Shown in pieces: positions 43,430-52,054 of a stretch of DNA of 64,000 bases. The DNA comes from Bradyrhizobium sp. DOA9 (GTDB taxonomy: Bacteria; Pseudomonadota; Alphaproteobacteria; Rhizobiales; Xanthobacteraceae): positions 4,267,725 to 4,331,724 of the forward strand of contig NZ_DF820425.1 of assembly GCF_000617845.2 (NCBI RefSeq), in the 5' to 3' direction. The first letter of the stretch is position 1; each line of letters begins with the position of its first letter. The translations under genes and the position numbers were made by a program. The notes beneath the pieces were generated by a model that did no database searches, was not told the DNA's origin, and saw nothing but the letters and a program-made list of their open reading frames with translations.

Positions 43430-43789
43430 GAGGGTATGAAATCGGAAGGAGGGATGGAGTTGCGGCTTAACACCGCCATCCGCCGCCGACCATTGCGGAT
43501 CGACGCATGGCACCTAAATGCTGCGTAACAACGGTGTGACCCTCTCCGCCATTCCGGCGCGGGGTCCGGACTGACGGCCGGCAGGCCGCCGCCCGGCTGA
43601 ATCCAGCCAAAAAACCCTGTGCATGGCTGGCCAGCGGCCCGAATTGCTTTGATTCGTCACGCGGCCGTGCTATCGACCCGCGTCAACCCCACCGATGGGC
43701 TCCGATTCTCAAGGCGTTGCCGCAAGGGACGCCGAGGGCGGCGCTCATCCATTAGCATTTGCGGCAAGGCCGCAGGAAGGAGTTGGCAG
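43430..43789. other. 360-bp intergenic region upstream of guaB
   Basis: No convincing gene was found here. It holds a short dyad, GGCTG-AATC-CAGCC, at 43595-43608 followed by six As, and GC-rich palindromic stretches near 43575-43595. A purine-responsive promoter for guaB must lie here, but no -35/-10 pair is clear enough to mark. Confidence 0.5.
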
Positions 43790-45283
43790 ATGGCCACGGT
43801 GCAACTTCAGGGCATCCGCGAAGCCTTTACGTTCGACGACGTGCTGTTGAAGCCGGGCCTTTCGGACGTCATGCCGGGCGAGGTCGACATCCGTTCCCGC
43901 GTCACCCGCGCCATCCCGCTCAACATCCCGATCATGGCCTCCGCCATGGACACCGTCACCGAGGCCCGCATGGCGATCGCCATGGCGCAGGCCGGCGGCC
44001 TCGGCGTCATCCACCGCAATTTCGATCCGGAAGGGCAGGCCGCCCAGGTGCGGCAGGTCAAGCGCTACGAGTCCGGCATGGTGGTGAACCCGCTCACCAT
44101 CAGCCCCGACGCCACGCTCGACGACGCGCTCAAGCTGATGAGCGATCACGGCATCTCCGGCATTCCCGTCGTCACCGGCGCCGGCAAGAACACGCCCGGC
44201 AAGCTGGTCGGCATCCTCACCAACCGCGACGTCCGCTTTGCCACCGACCGCCGGCAAAAAGTCTCCGAGCTGATGACGCATGAGGGGCTCGTCACGGTCC
44301 GTGAGAACGTCAACCAGGACGAGGCGCGGCGGATGCTGCACCAGCACCGCATCGAGAAGCTGCTCGTCGTCGACGATCAGTATCGCTGCGTCGGTCTCAT
44401 CACCGTGAAGGACATGGAGAAGGCGGTCGCCCATCCGCTCGCCTGCAAGGACGCGCAGGGGCGGCTGCGCGTCGCCGCCGCCACTACGGTGGGCGACACC
44501 GGCTTCGAGCGCACCGAGCGGCTGATCGATGCCGGCGTCGATCTCGTCGTCGTCGACACCGCGCACGGCCATTCCCGTCACGTCCTGCAGGCGGTGAACC
44601 GCATCAAGCGCCTGTCGAACTCGGTGCAGGTCGTCGCCGGCAACGTCGCCACCACCGAAGGCGCCCAGGCGCTCATCGACGCAGGCGCGGATTGCATCAA
44701 GGTCGGCATCGGCCCGGGCTCGATCTGCACCACGCGCATCGTCGCCGGCGTCGGCGTGCCCCAGCTCACCGCGATTATGGACGCGGTGGACGCGGCGAAG
44801 AAGGCCGACATCCCCGTCATCGCCGACGGCGGCATCAAGTTCTCCGGCGATCTCGCCAAGGCGCTCGCCGCCGGCGCCGACATCGCCATGGTCGGGTCGC
44901 TGCTGGCCGGCACCGACGAGACGCCCGGCGAAGTGTTCCTGTGGCAGGGCCGTTCCTACAAGGCCTATCGCGGCATGGGCTCGGTCGGCGCGATGGCGCG
45001 CGGATCGGCCGACCGCTACTTCCAGCAGGACATCAAGGACACGCTCAAGCTCGTGCCCGAGGGTATCGAGGGCCAGGTGCCCTACAAGGGCCCGGTCGGC
45101 AACGTCATGCACCAGCTCGCCGGCGGCCTGCGCGCCGCGATGGGCTATGTCGGCGCACGCGACATGAAGGAGCTGCACGACAAGGCCCAGTTCGTCCGCA
45201 TCACCGGCGCGGGCTTGCGCGAAAGCCACGTCCACGACGTCACGATCACGCGCGAGAGCCCGAACTATCCGGGCGGGGGTTAG
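43790..45283 (+). CDS. guaB: Inosine-5'-monophosphate dehydrogenase
   Basis: The protein has 497 residues. The TIM barrel is interrupted by two CBS domains (about 95-215, with DALKLMSDHGISGIPVV and RMLHQHRIEKLLVVDD). The catalytic loop GIGPGSICTTRIVAGVG (Cys near 309) and the flap region YRGMGSVGAMARGSADRYFQ are intact. It oxidises IMP to XMP, the committed step of GMP synthesis; GuaA, which uses the product, is encoded at 60670-62268. The start has AAGGAG seven bases upstream. Confidence 0.97.
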   Translation: MATVQLQGIREAFTFDDVLLKPGLSDVMPGEVDIRSRVTRAIPLNIPIMASAMDTVTEARMAIAMAQAGGLGVIHRNFDPEGQAAQVRQVKRYESGMVVNPLTISPDATLDDALKLMSDHGISGIPVVTGAGKNTPGKLVGILTNRDVRFATDRRQKVSELMTHEGLVTVRENVNQDEARRMLHQHRIEKLLVVDDQYRCVGLITVKDMEKAVAHPLACKDAQGRLRVAAATTVGDTGFERTERLIDAGVDLVVVDTAHGHSRHVLQAVNRIKRLSNSVQVVAGNVATTEGAQALIDAGADCIKVGIGPGSICTTRIVAGVGVPQLTAIMDAVDAAKKADIPVIADGGIKFSGDLAKALAAGADIAMVGSLLAGTDETPGEVFLWQGRSYKAYRGMGSVGAMARGSADRYFQQDIKDTLKLVPEGIEGQVPYKGPVGNVMHQLAGGLRAAMGYVGARDMKELHDKAQFVRITGAGLRESHVHDVTITRESPNYPGGG

Positions 45284-45314
45284 TCACTTCGGTCGTTCTC
45301 TCCGCTCACTCGTT

Positions 45315-45390
45315 CGTCATGGCCGGGCTTGTCCCGGCCATCCACGTCTGATGGCACGCTCTGCGGCTCGTGGATGCCCGGGACAAGCCT
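45315..45390. repeat. Dispersed repeat (CGTCATGGCCGGGCTTGTCCCGGCC family)
   Basis: CGTCATGGCCGGGCTTGTCC...ATCCACGTC is answered by CGTGGATGCCCGGGACAAGCC. It is related to 30731-30822 and directly abuts a member of another family (45399-45513), so two elements are stacked in the guaB downstream gap. Confidence 0.7.
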
Positions 45391-45398
45391 CTCCATCT

Positions 45399-45513
45399 CG
45401 TCATTGCGAGCCAACGGGTCCGCGCGAAGCGCGGCCCGATGACAGGCTCCGCGAAGCAATCCAGTCCTTTTGTGTTGACGCGGCTGGATTGCTTCGCTTC
45501 GCTCGCAATGACA
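45399..45513. repeat. Dispersed inverted repeat (CGTCATTGCGAG/GAAGCAATCCAG family)
   Basis: CGTCATTGCGAG...GCGAAGCAATCCAG with the inverse CTGGATTGCTTCGCTTCGCTCGCAATGA. It is the same family as 25293-25379, here with a 20-odd-base insertion in the left arm. It ends 17 bp before the oxidoreductase start. Confidence 0.8.
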
Positions 45514-45530
45514 GAAAAGTGGAGGAAGCC

Positions 45531-46553
45531 ATGGCCCAAGCCAAACGCATCGTTCTCGCCGCGCGTCCCGTCGGCGAACCCAAGCCGTCTGATTTCCGTT
45601 TGGAGGAATTCGCCGTGCCGACACCCGGGCAGGGCGAAGTCCTGCTGCGCACGATCTGGCTGTCGCTCGATCCCTATATGCGCGGGCGCATGAACGAGGG
45701 GCCGTCCTACGCAGCTCCGGTGCCCGTCGGCGGCGTGATGGAAGGCGAGGCGGTCAGCGAGGTCGCGGCTTCCAACAATCCCGATTTCGCGGTGGGCGCG
45801 ATCGTGCGCGGCCGCACCGGCTGGCAGTCGCATGCGATCTCGAACGGCAAGGGCCTGATCAAGGTCGATCCCGCGCTCGGGCCGATCTCGACCTCGATCG
45901 GGGTGCTCGGCATGCCCGGCATGACCGCCTATACGGGCCTGCTCGACATCGGCAAGCCGCAACCGGGCGAGACCGTCGTCGTGGCCGGTGCTTCGGGCGC
46001 GGTCGGCTCGGCGGTGGGGCAGATCGCCAGGATCAAGGGCGCCCGCGCGGTCGGTATCGCTGGCGGCAAGGACAAGTGCGACTACGTGGTGAAGGAGCTC
46101 GGCTTCGATGCCTGCATCGATCACCGCGACCCAGATCTGGCCGCCAAGCTGAAGGACGCCTGCCCGAAAGGCATCGACGTCTATTTCGAGAATGTCGGCG
46201 GTGCCGTGTTCGAGGCCGTGTTCCCGCTGCTCAATCCGTTCGCGCGCGTGCCCGTTTGCGGCCTGATCGCCCATTACAACGACACCGAGGCCAATCCGCC
46301 GAAATGGGCCAGCCGCCTGATGTTCGCGACGCTGACCAAGCGCCTGACCTTCCGCGGCTTCATCGTGTCCGACTTCGCGGCCCGCCACGGCGACTTCCTG
46401 CGCGACATGTCCGCCTGGGTTCGCGAGGGCAAGGTCAAGTACAAGGAGTTCGTCACCGAGGGCCTGGAGAGCGCGCCCGGCGCGTTCATGGGCCTGCTGA
46501 AGGGCGCCAATTTCGGCAAGCAACTGGTCAGGGTCGGGCAAGATAAGGCTTAG
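45531..46553 (+). CDS. NADP-dependent medium-chain oxidoreductase (2-alkenal/prostaglandin reductase type)
   Basis: The protein has 340 residues and the MDR superfamily fold without zinc ligands. It opens AKRIVLAARPVGEPKPSDFRLEE and has WLSLDPYMRGRMNEG. The Rossmann loop is VVVAGASGAVGSAVGQIARIKGAR (about 146-169), followed by IDVYFENVGG and the C-terminal RLTFRGFIVSDFAARH typical of the YncB/PtgR (leukotriene B4 dehydrogenase) group. It reduces alpha,beta-unsaturated aldehydes or ketones. The start has GGAGG five bases upstream and follows directly on a repeat. Confidence 0.9.
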   Translation: MAQAKRIVLAARPVGEPKPSDFRLEEFAVPTPGQGEVLLRTIWLSLDPYMRGRMNEGPSYAAPVPVGGVMEGEAVSEVAASNNPDFAVGAIVRGRTGWQSHAISNGKGLIKVDPALGPISTSIGVLGMPGMTAYTGLLDIGKPQPGETVVVAGASGAVGSAVGQIARIKGARAVGIAGGKDKCDYVVKELGFDACIDHRDPDLAAKLKDACPKGIDVYFENVGGAVFEAVFPLLNPFARVPVCGLIAHYNDTEANPPKWASRLMFATLTKRLTFRGFIVSDFAARHGDFLRDMSAWVREGKVKYKEFVTEGLESAPGAFMGLLKGANFGKQLVRVGQDKA

Positions 46554-46645
46554 CTGCAAGGCCTAGCGCGACAGGGAATGGGACTCACGTGGCCCTCTGG
46601 CCACACGCCGCGTGGGGATAGTTAACAAAGAGTCACCAAATGGTC

Positions 46646-46672
46646 ACACCTGCCCGCAAAAGCCGCAGGTGT
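46646..46672. other. Hairpin ACACCTGC/GCAGGTGT
   Basis: Perfect 8-bp arms (46646-46653, 46665-46672) with an 11-base loop, 93 bp after the oxidoreductase stop and 65 bp before the small membrane protein. It has no T-run, so it could be a leader hairpin or an inefficient terminator. Confidence 0.35.
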
Positions 46673-46736
46673 AACCGGCTGTTCATTGACGGCCCAGCGA
46701 AGGCGTTGAATCATCGCGCATATTTTAGGTGCTGCG

Positions 46737-47030
46737 ATGTTAGAGATTGGTATTTTCAGCGTCATCCTGCTGGCCGCCGGCTATTGGGCGACCATGTTCA
46801 TCATGGGCCGTCGCGACGACGTCATCCATGGCAAGTTCGTTCACGCCGAGGACGACGGCGAATTCACGCCGGCCACAAGGCCTGCTCCACCGCCATTCCC
46901 GAAGCGACCGGTGAAAGCTGCGCAGCCCGCCTTTGTTCAGCCAGCCGGCACCGAGGCCAAGCCGGTGAACAGCGCCGCGCTGCAATCGCTGCTCGCGGCC
47001 ATCCAGCAGGATCTCAAGAGCGTCGCGTAA
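46737..47030 (+). CDS. Small membrane-anchored protein, 97 aa
   Basis: One hydrophobic helix (about 3-24, IGIFSVILLAAGYWATMFIMG) is followed by a basic stop-transfer RRDD, a proline-rich linker (ATRPAPPPFPKRP) and a short helix at the end (ALQSLLAAIQQDLKSV). The design suggests a cytoplasmic domain tethered to the membrane, perhaps for a protein-protein contact. I do not recognise a named family. It is convergent with the LacI gene and has an AT-rich upstream region (CATATTTTAGG). Confidence 0.65.
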   Translation: MLEIGIFSVILLAAGYWATMFIMGRRDDVIHGKFVHAEDDGEFTPATRPAPPPFPKRPVKAAQPAFVQPAGTEAKPVNSAALQSLLAAIQQDLKSVA

Positions 47031-47040
47031 GCCGCAACGC

Positions 47041-48105
47041 TCAGACGCTGCCGCGCTCGACCAGGAACAGATCCACCGCGAGCCGCTGCTCGGCGAGCGG
47101 CGTGCCCGAGAGCCGCGCCAAAAGCAGTTCGCCCGCGAGACGTCCCAAAGCCGCCGCGTCGAACGAGATGGTCGTGAGGCCGGGCGTGATCTGATCGGCG
47201 ACGTCGTTGTCACCGAAGCCCAGCACGGCCAGATCGCGCGGCACCGACAGGCCGCGGGCGCGAGCCTCGATCAGCGCACCGGTCGCAAGCAGATCGTTGG
47301 CGCAGAACACGGCATCGACCTTGTCGCCGCGGTCGAGCAGGGCGGTGAACGCGGCACGGCCGTCGACGAGGCCCGTGATCTCGCCGACACCGATCTCGTG
47401 GACGATCTCGAGCCCGAGCAGTGCGGCGGCGGCGCGAAAGCCGTCGCGGCGGAGCGCGCCACGGCCGCTGCTGCGGCCGACGAAGGCCACGCGGCGATGC
47501 CCGGCCTGCGCCAGCCTTTTCGCCGCCATCGCGCCGGCATCCGCATTGGGCAGGCCGACCAGCATGTCGATGGGATCGCGCGGAAACGCCCAGGTCTCGA
47601 TCACGGGAATACCGAGCTCGGCCAGCGCCGTGCGGTTCTCCTCGAGCTCGATCACGCCGGTGAACATCACCGCGGCGGGACGGATGCCGCGCAGCGACTG
47701 GATCATCGCGACCTCCTTGGCATAGGAGTAGGAGGTCTGGCCGACCAGCACCTCGAAGCCTCCCGGCTCCAGCGTCGCGGCAAAGCTGCGCACCGCAAGG
47801 CCAAACTGCTGGCTGAGGATGTTGGAGACGAAGGCCACGACCACGTTGGACCGGCCCGAGCGCAGCGCGCGCGCATGCGGGTTGGAGGCATAGCCCGTCG
47901 CCTCGATCACCTCGAGGATGCGCTCGCGGGTCTGTCGATTGACCTTCTCGGGGTGGCGCAGCACCCGCGACACCGTGATCGGCGCGACGCCGGCGCGCTC
48001 GGCGACCTCCTCGATGCGCGGCGGCCGCCCGGTCGCGTTGCTGCGGCCGGGCGGCGCCGGAATGCGCACGACGTCGTCATAGCCTGGCTTTGCCGGATCT
48101 GTCAT
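47041..48105 (-). CDS. LacI family transcriptional regulator
   Basis: The protein has 354 residues. After about 28 residues the DNA-binding domain begins: RIEEVAERAGVAPITVSRVLRHPEKVNRQTRERILEVIEATGY with the hinge ASNPHARALRSGRS (about 30-87). The periplasmic-binding-like effector domain follows (FVSNILSQQFGLAV; VFCANDLLATGALIEARARGLSVPRDLAVLGFGD). It is the last gene of a minus-strand set with deacylase, RidA, ABC transporter and deaminase genes. The 14-bp palindrome before the first gene of that set (54071-54084) has the central CG typical of LacI-family sites, so this is its likely regulator. Confidence 0.92.
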   Translation of the reverse strand: MTDPAKPGYDDVVRIPAPPGRSNATGRPPRIEEVAERAGVAPITVSRVLRHPEKVNRQTRERILEVIEATGYASNPHARALRSGRSNVVVAFVSNILSQQFGLAVRSFAATLEPGGFEVLVGQTSYSYAKEVAMIQSLRGIRPAAVMFTGVIELEENRTALAELGIPVIETWAFPRDPIDMLVGLPNADAGAMAAKRLAQAGHRRVAFVGRSSGRGALRRDGFRAAAALLGLEIVHEIGVGEITGLVDGRAAFTALLDRGDKVDAVFCANDLLATGALIEARARGLSVPRDLAVLGFGDNDVADQITPGLTTISFDAAALGRLAGELLLARLSGTPLAEQRLAVDLFLVERGSV

Positions 48106-48145
48106 CGAATCCTGAAGTTACCGCGGTCGGCATCGTCGCCAAAGT

Positions 48146-49174
48146 TCAGCGTGCAGGCAACTCCTCACGCTTCAGCACGCGGCCGACCTGCACCAGGCAG
48201 TCGCCGCTCTGGCTGTCGGTGTGCAGGCGCTGCGAGATCACGATGCCGTCGGCGGGGAAGCGCAGCACCTCTTCGGCAAGCTCCGGGCGCTCGAAATCGT
48301 GATACCAGCCGGCGATATCGCCGGCCTTGACCCGCGCGCCCACGGTGACCGCGGGCTCGAACCAGCCGCGGCGCGTCGCGAACACCGCTTGGGCATGGCT
48401 CTGCAACGCCAACAGCTCGGTGGCACGCTCGACCGGCGCATGCGGCCCCAGCACGGGCGCCTGGACGAGGCCGAGCGCGAGCAGCAATCGGTCGACCGCG
48501 CGCGCGGTGAACGCCATCGTCTGCGGCGTCACCGTGCCGCCGCCGCCGAATTCGCCGGAAAGCCCGATCGCGCCGGCGCGCGCGGCAGCGGCCATCGAGG
48601 TCGGCGCCGCGGCGCCGTTCTCGGCGACGAAGGCGAAGGGCATGCCGAGCCCTTCCATCAGGCGCAACGCCTGGCCGAACATTTCGGGCGGTCCCTGCCG
48701 CTCGATCAACGCGCAAGGCACGTGCGCCATCGACGTGCCGCCGGAATGGATGTCGAAGACGACGTCGTGGCGCGGAAACAGCTCGTGCTCGAGGAAATGC
48801 GCCAGGCGGAATGTCGGCGTGCCCGCTTCATCGCCGGGAAAGGCGCGGTTGAGATTGCCTTCGTCGAGCGGCGAGCGGCGGCGCGCCGCCATCACGGCCG
48901 GCCAATTGGCGAAGGGCAGGATGGTGATCTCGCCCTTGACGTCCTTCGCATCCAACCGGCGATACAGCCGCGTCAGCGTGATCTCGCCCTCATATTCGTC
49001 GCCGTGATTGCCGGCCATCAGCAGCAGCTTCGGCCCGGCGCCGTTCTTGATCCGGAAGATCGGGATCTTGAGCTGGTAGTAGGGCGAGCGGTCGATCGAG
49101 AAGGGAATGCCGAGATGGCCGGACCATTTCTGGTCCTTGTCGAAATCGATCTCGTGGAAAAGTCCGGTATGCAT
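48146..49174 (-). CDS. Succinylglutamate desuccinylase/aspartoacylase family deacylase (DoeB-like)
   Basis: The protein has 342 residues. The zinc carboxypeptidase-like core has GNHGDEYEGEITL (His and Glu ligands, about 56-68), NLNRAFPGD and VFDIHSGGTSMAH (third ligand His, about 141), then ENGAAAPTSMAAAARAGAIGLSGEFGGGG near the catalytic Glu. The C-terminal beta domain ends in FPADGIVISQRLHTDSQSGD. The closest known branch is DoeB/EutE, which removes the acetyl group from N-acetyl-diaminobutyrate in ectoine breakdown, but no doeA or ectoine genes are nearby. The substrate is probably another N-acyl amino acid. The start follows GAGG. Confidence 0.85.
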   Translation of the reverse strand: MHTGLFHEIDFDKDQKWSGHLGIPFSIDRSPYYQLKIPIFRIKNGAGPKLLLMAGNHGDEYEGEITLTRLYRRLDAKDVKGEITILPFANWPAVMAARRRSPLDEGNLNRAFPGDEAGTPTFRLAHFLEHELFPRHDVVFDIHSGGTSMAHVPCALIERQGPPEMFGQALRLMEGLGMPFAFVAENGAAAPTSMAAAARAGAIGLSGEFGGGGTVTPQTMAFTARAVDRLLLALGLVQAPVLGPHAPVERATELLALQSHAQAVFATRRGWFEPAVTVGARVKAGDIAGWYHDFERPELAEEVLRFPADGIVISQRLHTDSQSGDCLVQVGRVLKREELPAR

Positions 49175-49243
49175 GGCTTGCCTCGAGGCCGCGTCGTCGC
49201 CGAAGCCGGCCGAAAATTAAAGGAAGGGCGGCGCTTTGCGGTC

Positions 49244-49397
49244 CACCTCTCCCCAGCGGGGAGAGGTCGGATTGCTCAGGCGCGCAATTGCGCGCCCGAG
49301 CAATCCGGGTGAGGGGCCGCAACATTTGGTGAGACCTGAACCCCTCACCCGGATCACATCTTCGATGCGATCCGACCTCTCCCTGCGGGAGAGGTGA
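49244..49397. repeat. Compound palindromic cluster inside the amino-acid operon
   Basis: Four dyads are packed together: ACCTCTCCCC/GGGGAGAGGT (49245-49267), a near-perfect 34-bp palindrome centred on CGCGCAATTGCGCG (49271-49304), CCGGGTGAGGGG/CCCCTCACCCGG (49305-49352) and ACCTCTCCC/GGGAGAGGT at the right end. GGTCGGAT at the left pairs with ATCCGACC at the right, so the whole block can fold as one structure. It lies between ridA and the deacylase gene, in the style of REP/BIME clusters. Confidence 0.8.
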
Positions 49398-49442
49398 CTC
49401 GAGTTCCGGGCGCGCATCGATTCAACCACGACGGATCTCGCT

Positions 49443-49787
49443 CTACAGCAACGCCACCGCGGTCATCTCGACGCGCAGATCTGGATCGGCGAGACGGGCC
49501 TCGACGCAGGCGCGCGCCGGCGGATTGGCTGGATCGATCCAGGCATCATAAACCGAGTTCATGCTGTCGAAGTCGGTGATATGCGGCAGGAAGACGTTGA
49601 CTGCGATCAGCTTGGAGCGGTCGGAGCCGGCCTCCTTGAGCAGCGCGTCGATCTTGGCGAGCACCTGCTGCGTCTGCGACACGATGCCGGCCTTGCGGTC
49701 ATCGGCAACCTGGCCTGCGATGTGCACCATTCCGCCAGCGGCGACGGCCTGGCTCATGCGCGATCCCACGACGTAACGTTTGATCAT
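49443..49787 (-). CDS. RidA family protein (imine/enamine deaminase)
   Basis: The protein has 114 residues. GMVHIAGQVADD (about 19-30), the TQQVLAKIDALLKEAGSDRSKLIAVNVFLPHI helix-strand and the C-terminal RACVEARLADPDLRVEMTAVA with the substrate-binding Arg identify the RidA/YjgF family. Such proteins hydrolyse reactive 2-aminoacrylate-type imines released by PLP dehydratases, which fits the deaminase at the head of the same operon. The start has GAGGAG seven bases upstream; longer in-frame starts lack this. Confidence 0.92.
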   Translation of the reverse strand: MIKRYVVGSRMSQAVAAGGMVHIAGQVADDRKAGIVSQTQQVLAKIDALLKEAGSDRSKLIAVNVFLPHITDFDSMNSVYDAWIDPANPPARACVEARLADPDLRVEMTAVALL

Positions 49788-49841
49788 CTCAATTCTCCTC
49801 GGGAAGCTGGCTCTCGCATGATGCAAGAGCCCGTCCAAAAC

Positions 49842-50636
49842 TCATAGCGTCGGCAACGACTGCTCTTCCTTGAACCATTTCAGCTGAAGCGCGCCGAGCT
49901 TGCCGTTGAGCTTGTTGAAGAAGATGTCGGTGTTGATCCAGTTGAGCAGGTTCTGCTCGCCCTGGCGGACGCCGACATGGGCCGGCGACTGGCGGATCAG
50001 GAACTTCAGCTCGACCTCCTTGGTCGGGTTCTGGTCCTGCACCTTCAGCGCGATGGCGCTGTTCTCCGCGAACGTGTCGGCCTGTCCGGCGAGATAGGCC
50101 GCAATCGCCGCCGGCGTGTCCTCGAAGCGCACCAGCTTCACCTTCGGCGCGTTGTCGGTGAGCCAGACGTCGAGCGTCGAGCCCTTGGCCACCGCAACGC
50201 TGCGGCCGTCGAGATTGTCCGGCTTCTTGCCGGCGGCGGAGGGCAGCGACTTTGCGCCGTAGACGCCGAGATTCACCACGGCATAGGGCTGCGAGAACAT
50301 CACCTGCTGGGCGCGCTCGGGCGTGGCGCCGAGACCGGCGATCAAGATGTCGAGCTTGTCCGAGAGCAGGCTTGGGATACGCGCGGCGCCCGTCACCGGG
50401 ACGAGCTCGAGCTTCACGCCCATGTCGGCGGCGATCAGTTTTGCGAGATCGGCATCGAGGCCGGCGATCTCGCCCTTGTCGTCCTTGAAGCCCCAAGGCG
50501 CGGCATCGGTGAGAATGCCGACGCGAATCTTGCCGGCGCCGAGCACGTCCTGCAGCTTGTCGGCCTTGGCAAGGCTCGGTGCGGCGAGGACGGCGAGGGC
50601 CGCCGCAATGGTGACGAGGGACTTCAATGGTCTCAT
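49842..50636 (-). CDS. Polar amino acid ABC transporter, substrate-binding protein
   Basis: The protein has 264 residues with a signal peptide (about 1-25, MRPLKSLVTIAAALAVLAAP ending near AKA). The mature part is a type 2 periplasmic-binding fold: GKIRVGILTDAAPWGFKDDKGEIAGLDADLAKLIAADMG, then ELVPVTGAARIPSLLSDKLDILIAGLGATPERAQQV, the family 3 (polar amino acid) signature region. It delivers an amino acid or derivative to the permease pair encoded upstream. The start follows AAGGAG. Confidence 0.93.
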   Translation of the reverse strand: MRPLKSLVTIAAALAVLAAPSLAKADKLQDVLGAGKIRVGILTDAAPWGFKDDKGEIAGLDADLAKLIAADMGVKLELVPVTGAARIPSLLSDKLDILIAGLGATPERAQQVMFSQPYAVVNLGVYGAKSLPSAAGKKPDNLDGRSVAVAKGSTLDVWLTDNAPKVKLVRFEDTPAAIAAYLAGQADTFAENSAIALKVQDQNPTKEVELKFLIRQSPAHVGVRQGEQNLLNWINTDIFFNKLNGKLGALQLKWFKEEQSLPTL

Positions 50637-50677
50637 GACTCTCTCCTTGCAGGGGAAGGTTTCACACTTTGAAGATT

Positions 50678-51406
50678 TCATTTGGCAGATGCGATGAAGC
50701 TTGCGAGCTCGGGGGTCTCAGGGTTGGCGAACAGTTTTGCCGGTGGCCCCTGTTCCCAGACGCGGCCCTGATGCATGAAGACGATGCGGTCGGCGACGTT
50801 GCGGGCAAAGCCCATCTCGTGGGTGACCAGGATCATGGTCATGCCCTGTTCCGCCATCGCTTCCATCACTTTCAGGACTTCGCCGACGAGTTCGGGGTCG
50901 AGCGCCGAGGTCACCTCGTCAAACAGCATCAGGTGAGGCGCCATGGCGAGGCAGCGGGCAATAGCGACGCGCTGCTGCTGGCCGCCGGAGAGCTGCTCGG
51001 GCCAGGCATCGATCTTGTCGGCGAGCCCGACGCGGGTCAGCACGTCCTCGGCCAGCGCCCGCGCTTTCGCTTTCTCGATGCGGCCGGTGAGCAGCGGAGC
51101 GAGCGTGATGTTGCGCTCGACCTTCAGATGCGGAAACAGGTTGAAAGCCTGGAACACGATGCCGACGCGCTGACGGAATTTTTTCAGGTCGGACATCTTG
51201 GCGTGAACCTTCTGGCCCTCGACCCAGATCTCGCCGGAATCGACGCTCTCCAGCGCGTTGATGCAGCGGAGCAGGGTCGACTTGCCCGAGCCGGAGCGGC
51301 CGATGATGGTGACGATCTCGCCTTCCTCGACGTCGAGCGAGACACCCTTGAGCACCTCGACCTTGCCGAATGTCTTGCGCACGTCGCGGATTTCAACGAG
51401 AGCCAT
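50678..51406 (-). CDS. Amino acid ABC transporter, ATP-binding protein
   Basis: The protein has 242 residues. Walker A is GRSGSGKSTLLRCIN (about 36-50), the signature LSGGQQQRVAIARCLAM (about 138-154) and Walker B LMLFDEVTSALDPELVGEV, all of the GlnQ/HisP (PAAT) type. It energises import by the two permeases. The start overlaps the end of the preceding permease gene by 14 bases, and the binding-protein gene begins 42 bp further on. Confidence 0.95.
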   Translation of the reverse strand: MALVEIRDVRKTFGKVEVLKGVSLDVEEGEIVTIIGRSGSGKSTLLRCINALESVDSGEIWVEGQKVHAKMSDLKKFRQRVGIVFQAFNLFPHLKVERNITLAPLLTGRIEKAKARALAEDVLTRVGLADKIDAWPEQLSGGQQQRVAIARCLAMAPHLMLFDEVTSALDPELVGEVLKVMEAMAEQGMTMILVTHEMGFARNVADRIVFMHQGRVWEQGPPAKLFANPETPELASFIASAK

Positions 51407-52043
51407 CGAGGCGGGCCTCCAGGGAGCGGGACCAGAGCGTGAGCGGCAGGCACAGCGCGAAATAGATCGCGGCGACCAGCGCGTAGGTGAGCAGCGGCTG
51501 GAACGTCGCCGCGCTCACCACCTGTCCGGCGCGGGCGAGCTCGACGAAGCCGAGGATCGAGGCGAGCGAGGTGCCTTTGATCAGCTGCACCAGGAAGCCG
51601 ACGGTCGGCGGCAGCGACAGCCGCAGCGCCTGCGGCGCGATGATGTGGCGGAACTGCTGCCAGGCGGAGAGGCCGAGGCAGGCGCCCGCCTCCCATTGCG
51701 CCTGCTTCACGGCCTCTAAGCCGCCGCGCCAGATCTCACCGAGGAAGGCGGCCGTGTAGAGCGTGTAGGCGACGGTCACGGCGACGAGCGCCGGCACCTG
51801 GATGCCGAGGAAAACCGGCATGCCGAAATAGAAAAAGAACAACAGCCCGAGCAGCGGCACGCTCTGGATCACCTGGATGCACGCCGCCATGGCCCAGCGC
51901 AGGCTCGCGAACCGGCTGATGCGGCCGAGCGCGAGCCCGAGCGCCAGCGGCGCACCGAAGAGAAGCGCGAGCACGACGAGGGCGACGGTCCAGCGCAGCG
52001 CCGCGAACAGGGAGACGAAGTCGATGAGGGAGAAGGATCGCAT
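51393..52043 (-). CDS. Amino acid ABC transporter permease 1
   Basis: The protein has 216 residues and about five membrane helices. The EAA loop GGLEAVKQAQWEAGACLGLSAWQQFRHIIAPQALR (about 107-141) is the contact site for the ATPase and is typical of the HisM/GlnP group. YTLYTAAFLGEIWRGG precedes it. It is encoded between the second permease (11 bp upstream) and the ATPase (overlapping). Confidence 0.93.
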   Translation of the reverse strand: MRSFSLIDFVSLFAALRWTVALVVLALLFGAPLALGLALGRISRFASLRWAMAACIQVIQSVPLLGLLFFFYFGMPVFLGIQVPALVAVTVAYTLYTAAFLGEIWRGGLEAVKQAQWEAGACLGLSAWQQFRHIIAPQALRLSLPPTVGFLVQLIKGTSLASILGFVELARAGQVVSAATFQPLLTYALVAAIYFALCLPLTLWSRSLEARLDGSR

Positions 52044-52054
52044 CGCTTCGCCCC

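Noticed and set aside
43595..43608. GGCTG-AATC-CAGCC followed by six As as a terminator
   Set aside because: On the plus strand the stem is followed by A, not T, and on the minus strand the T-run precedes the stem, so neither strand fits an intrinsic terminator.
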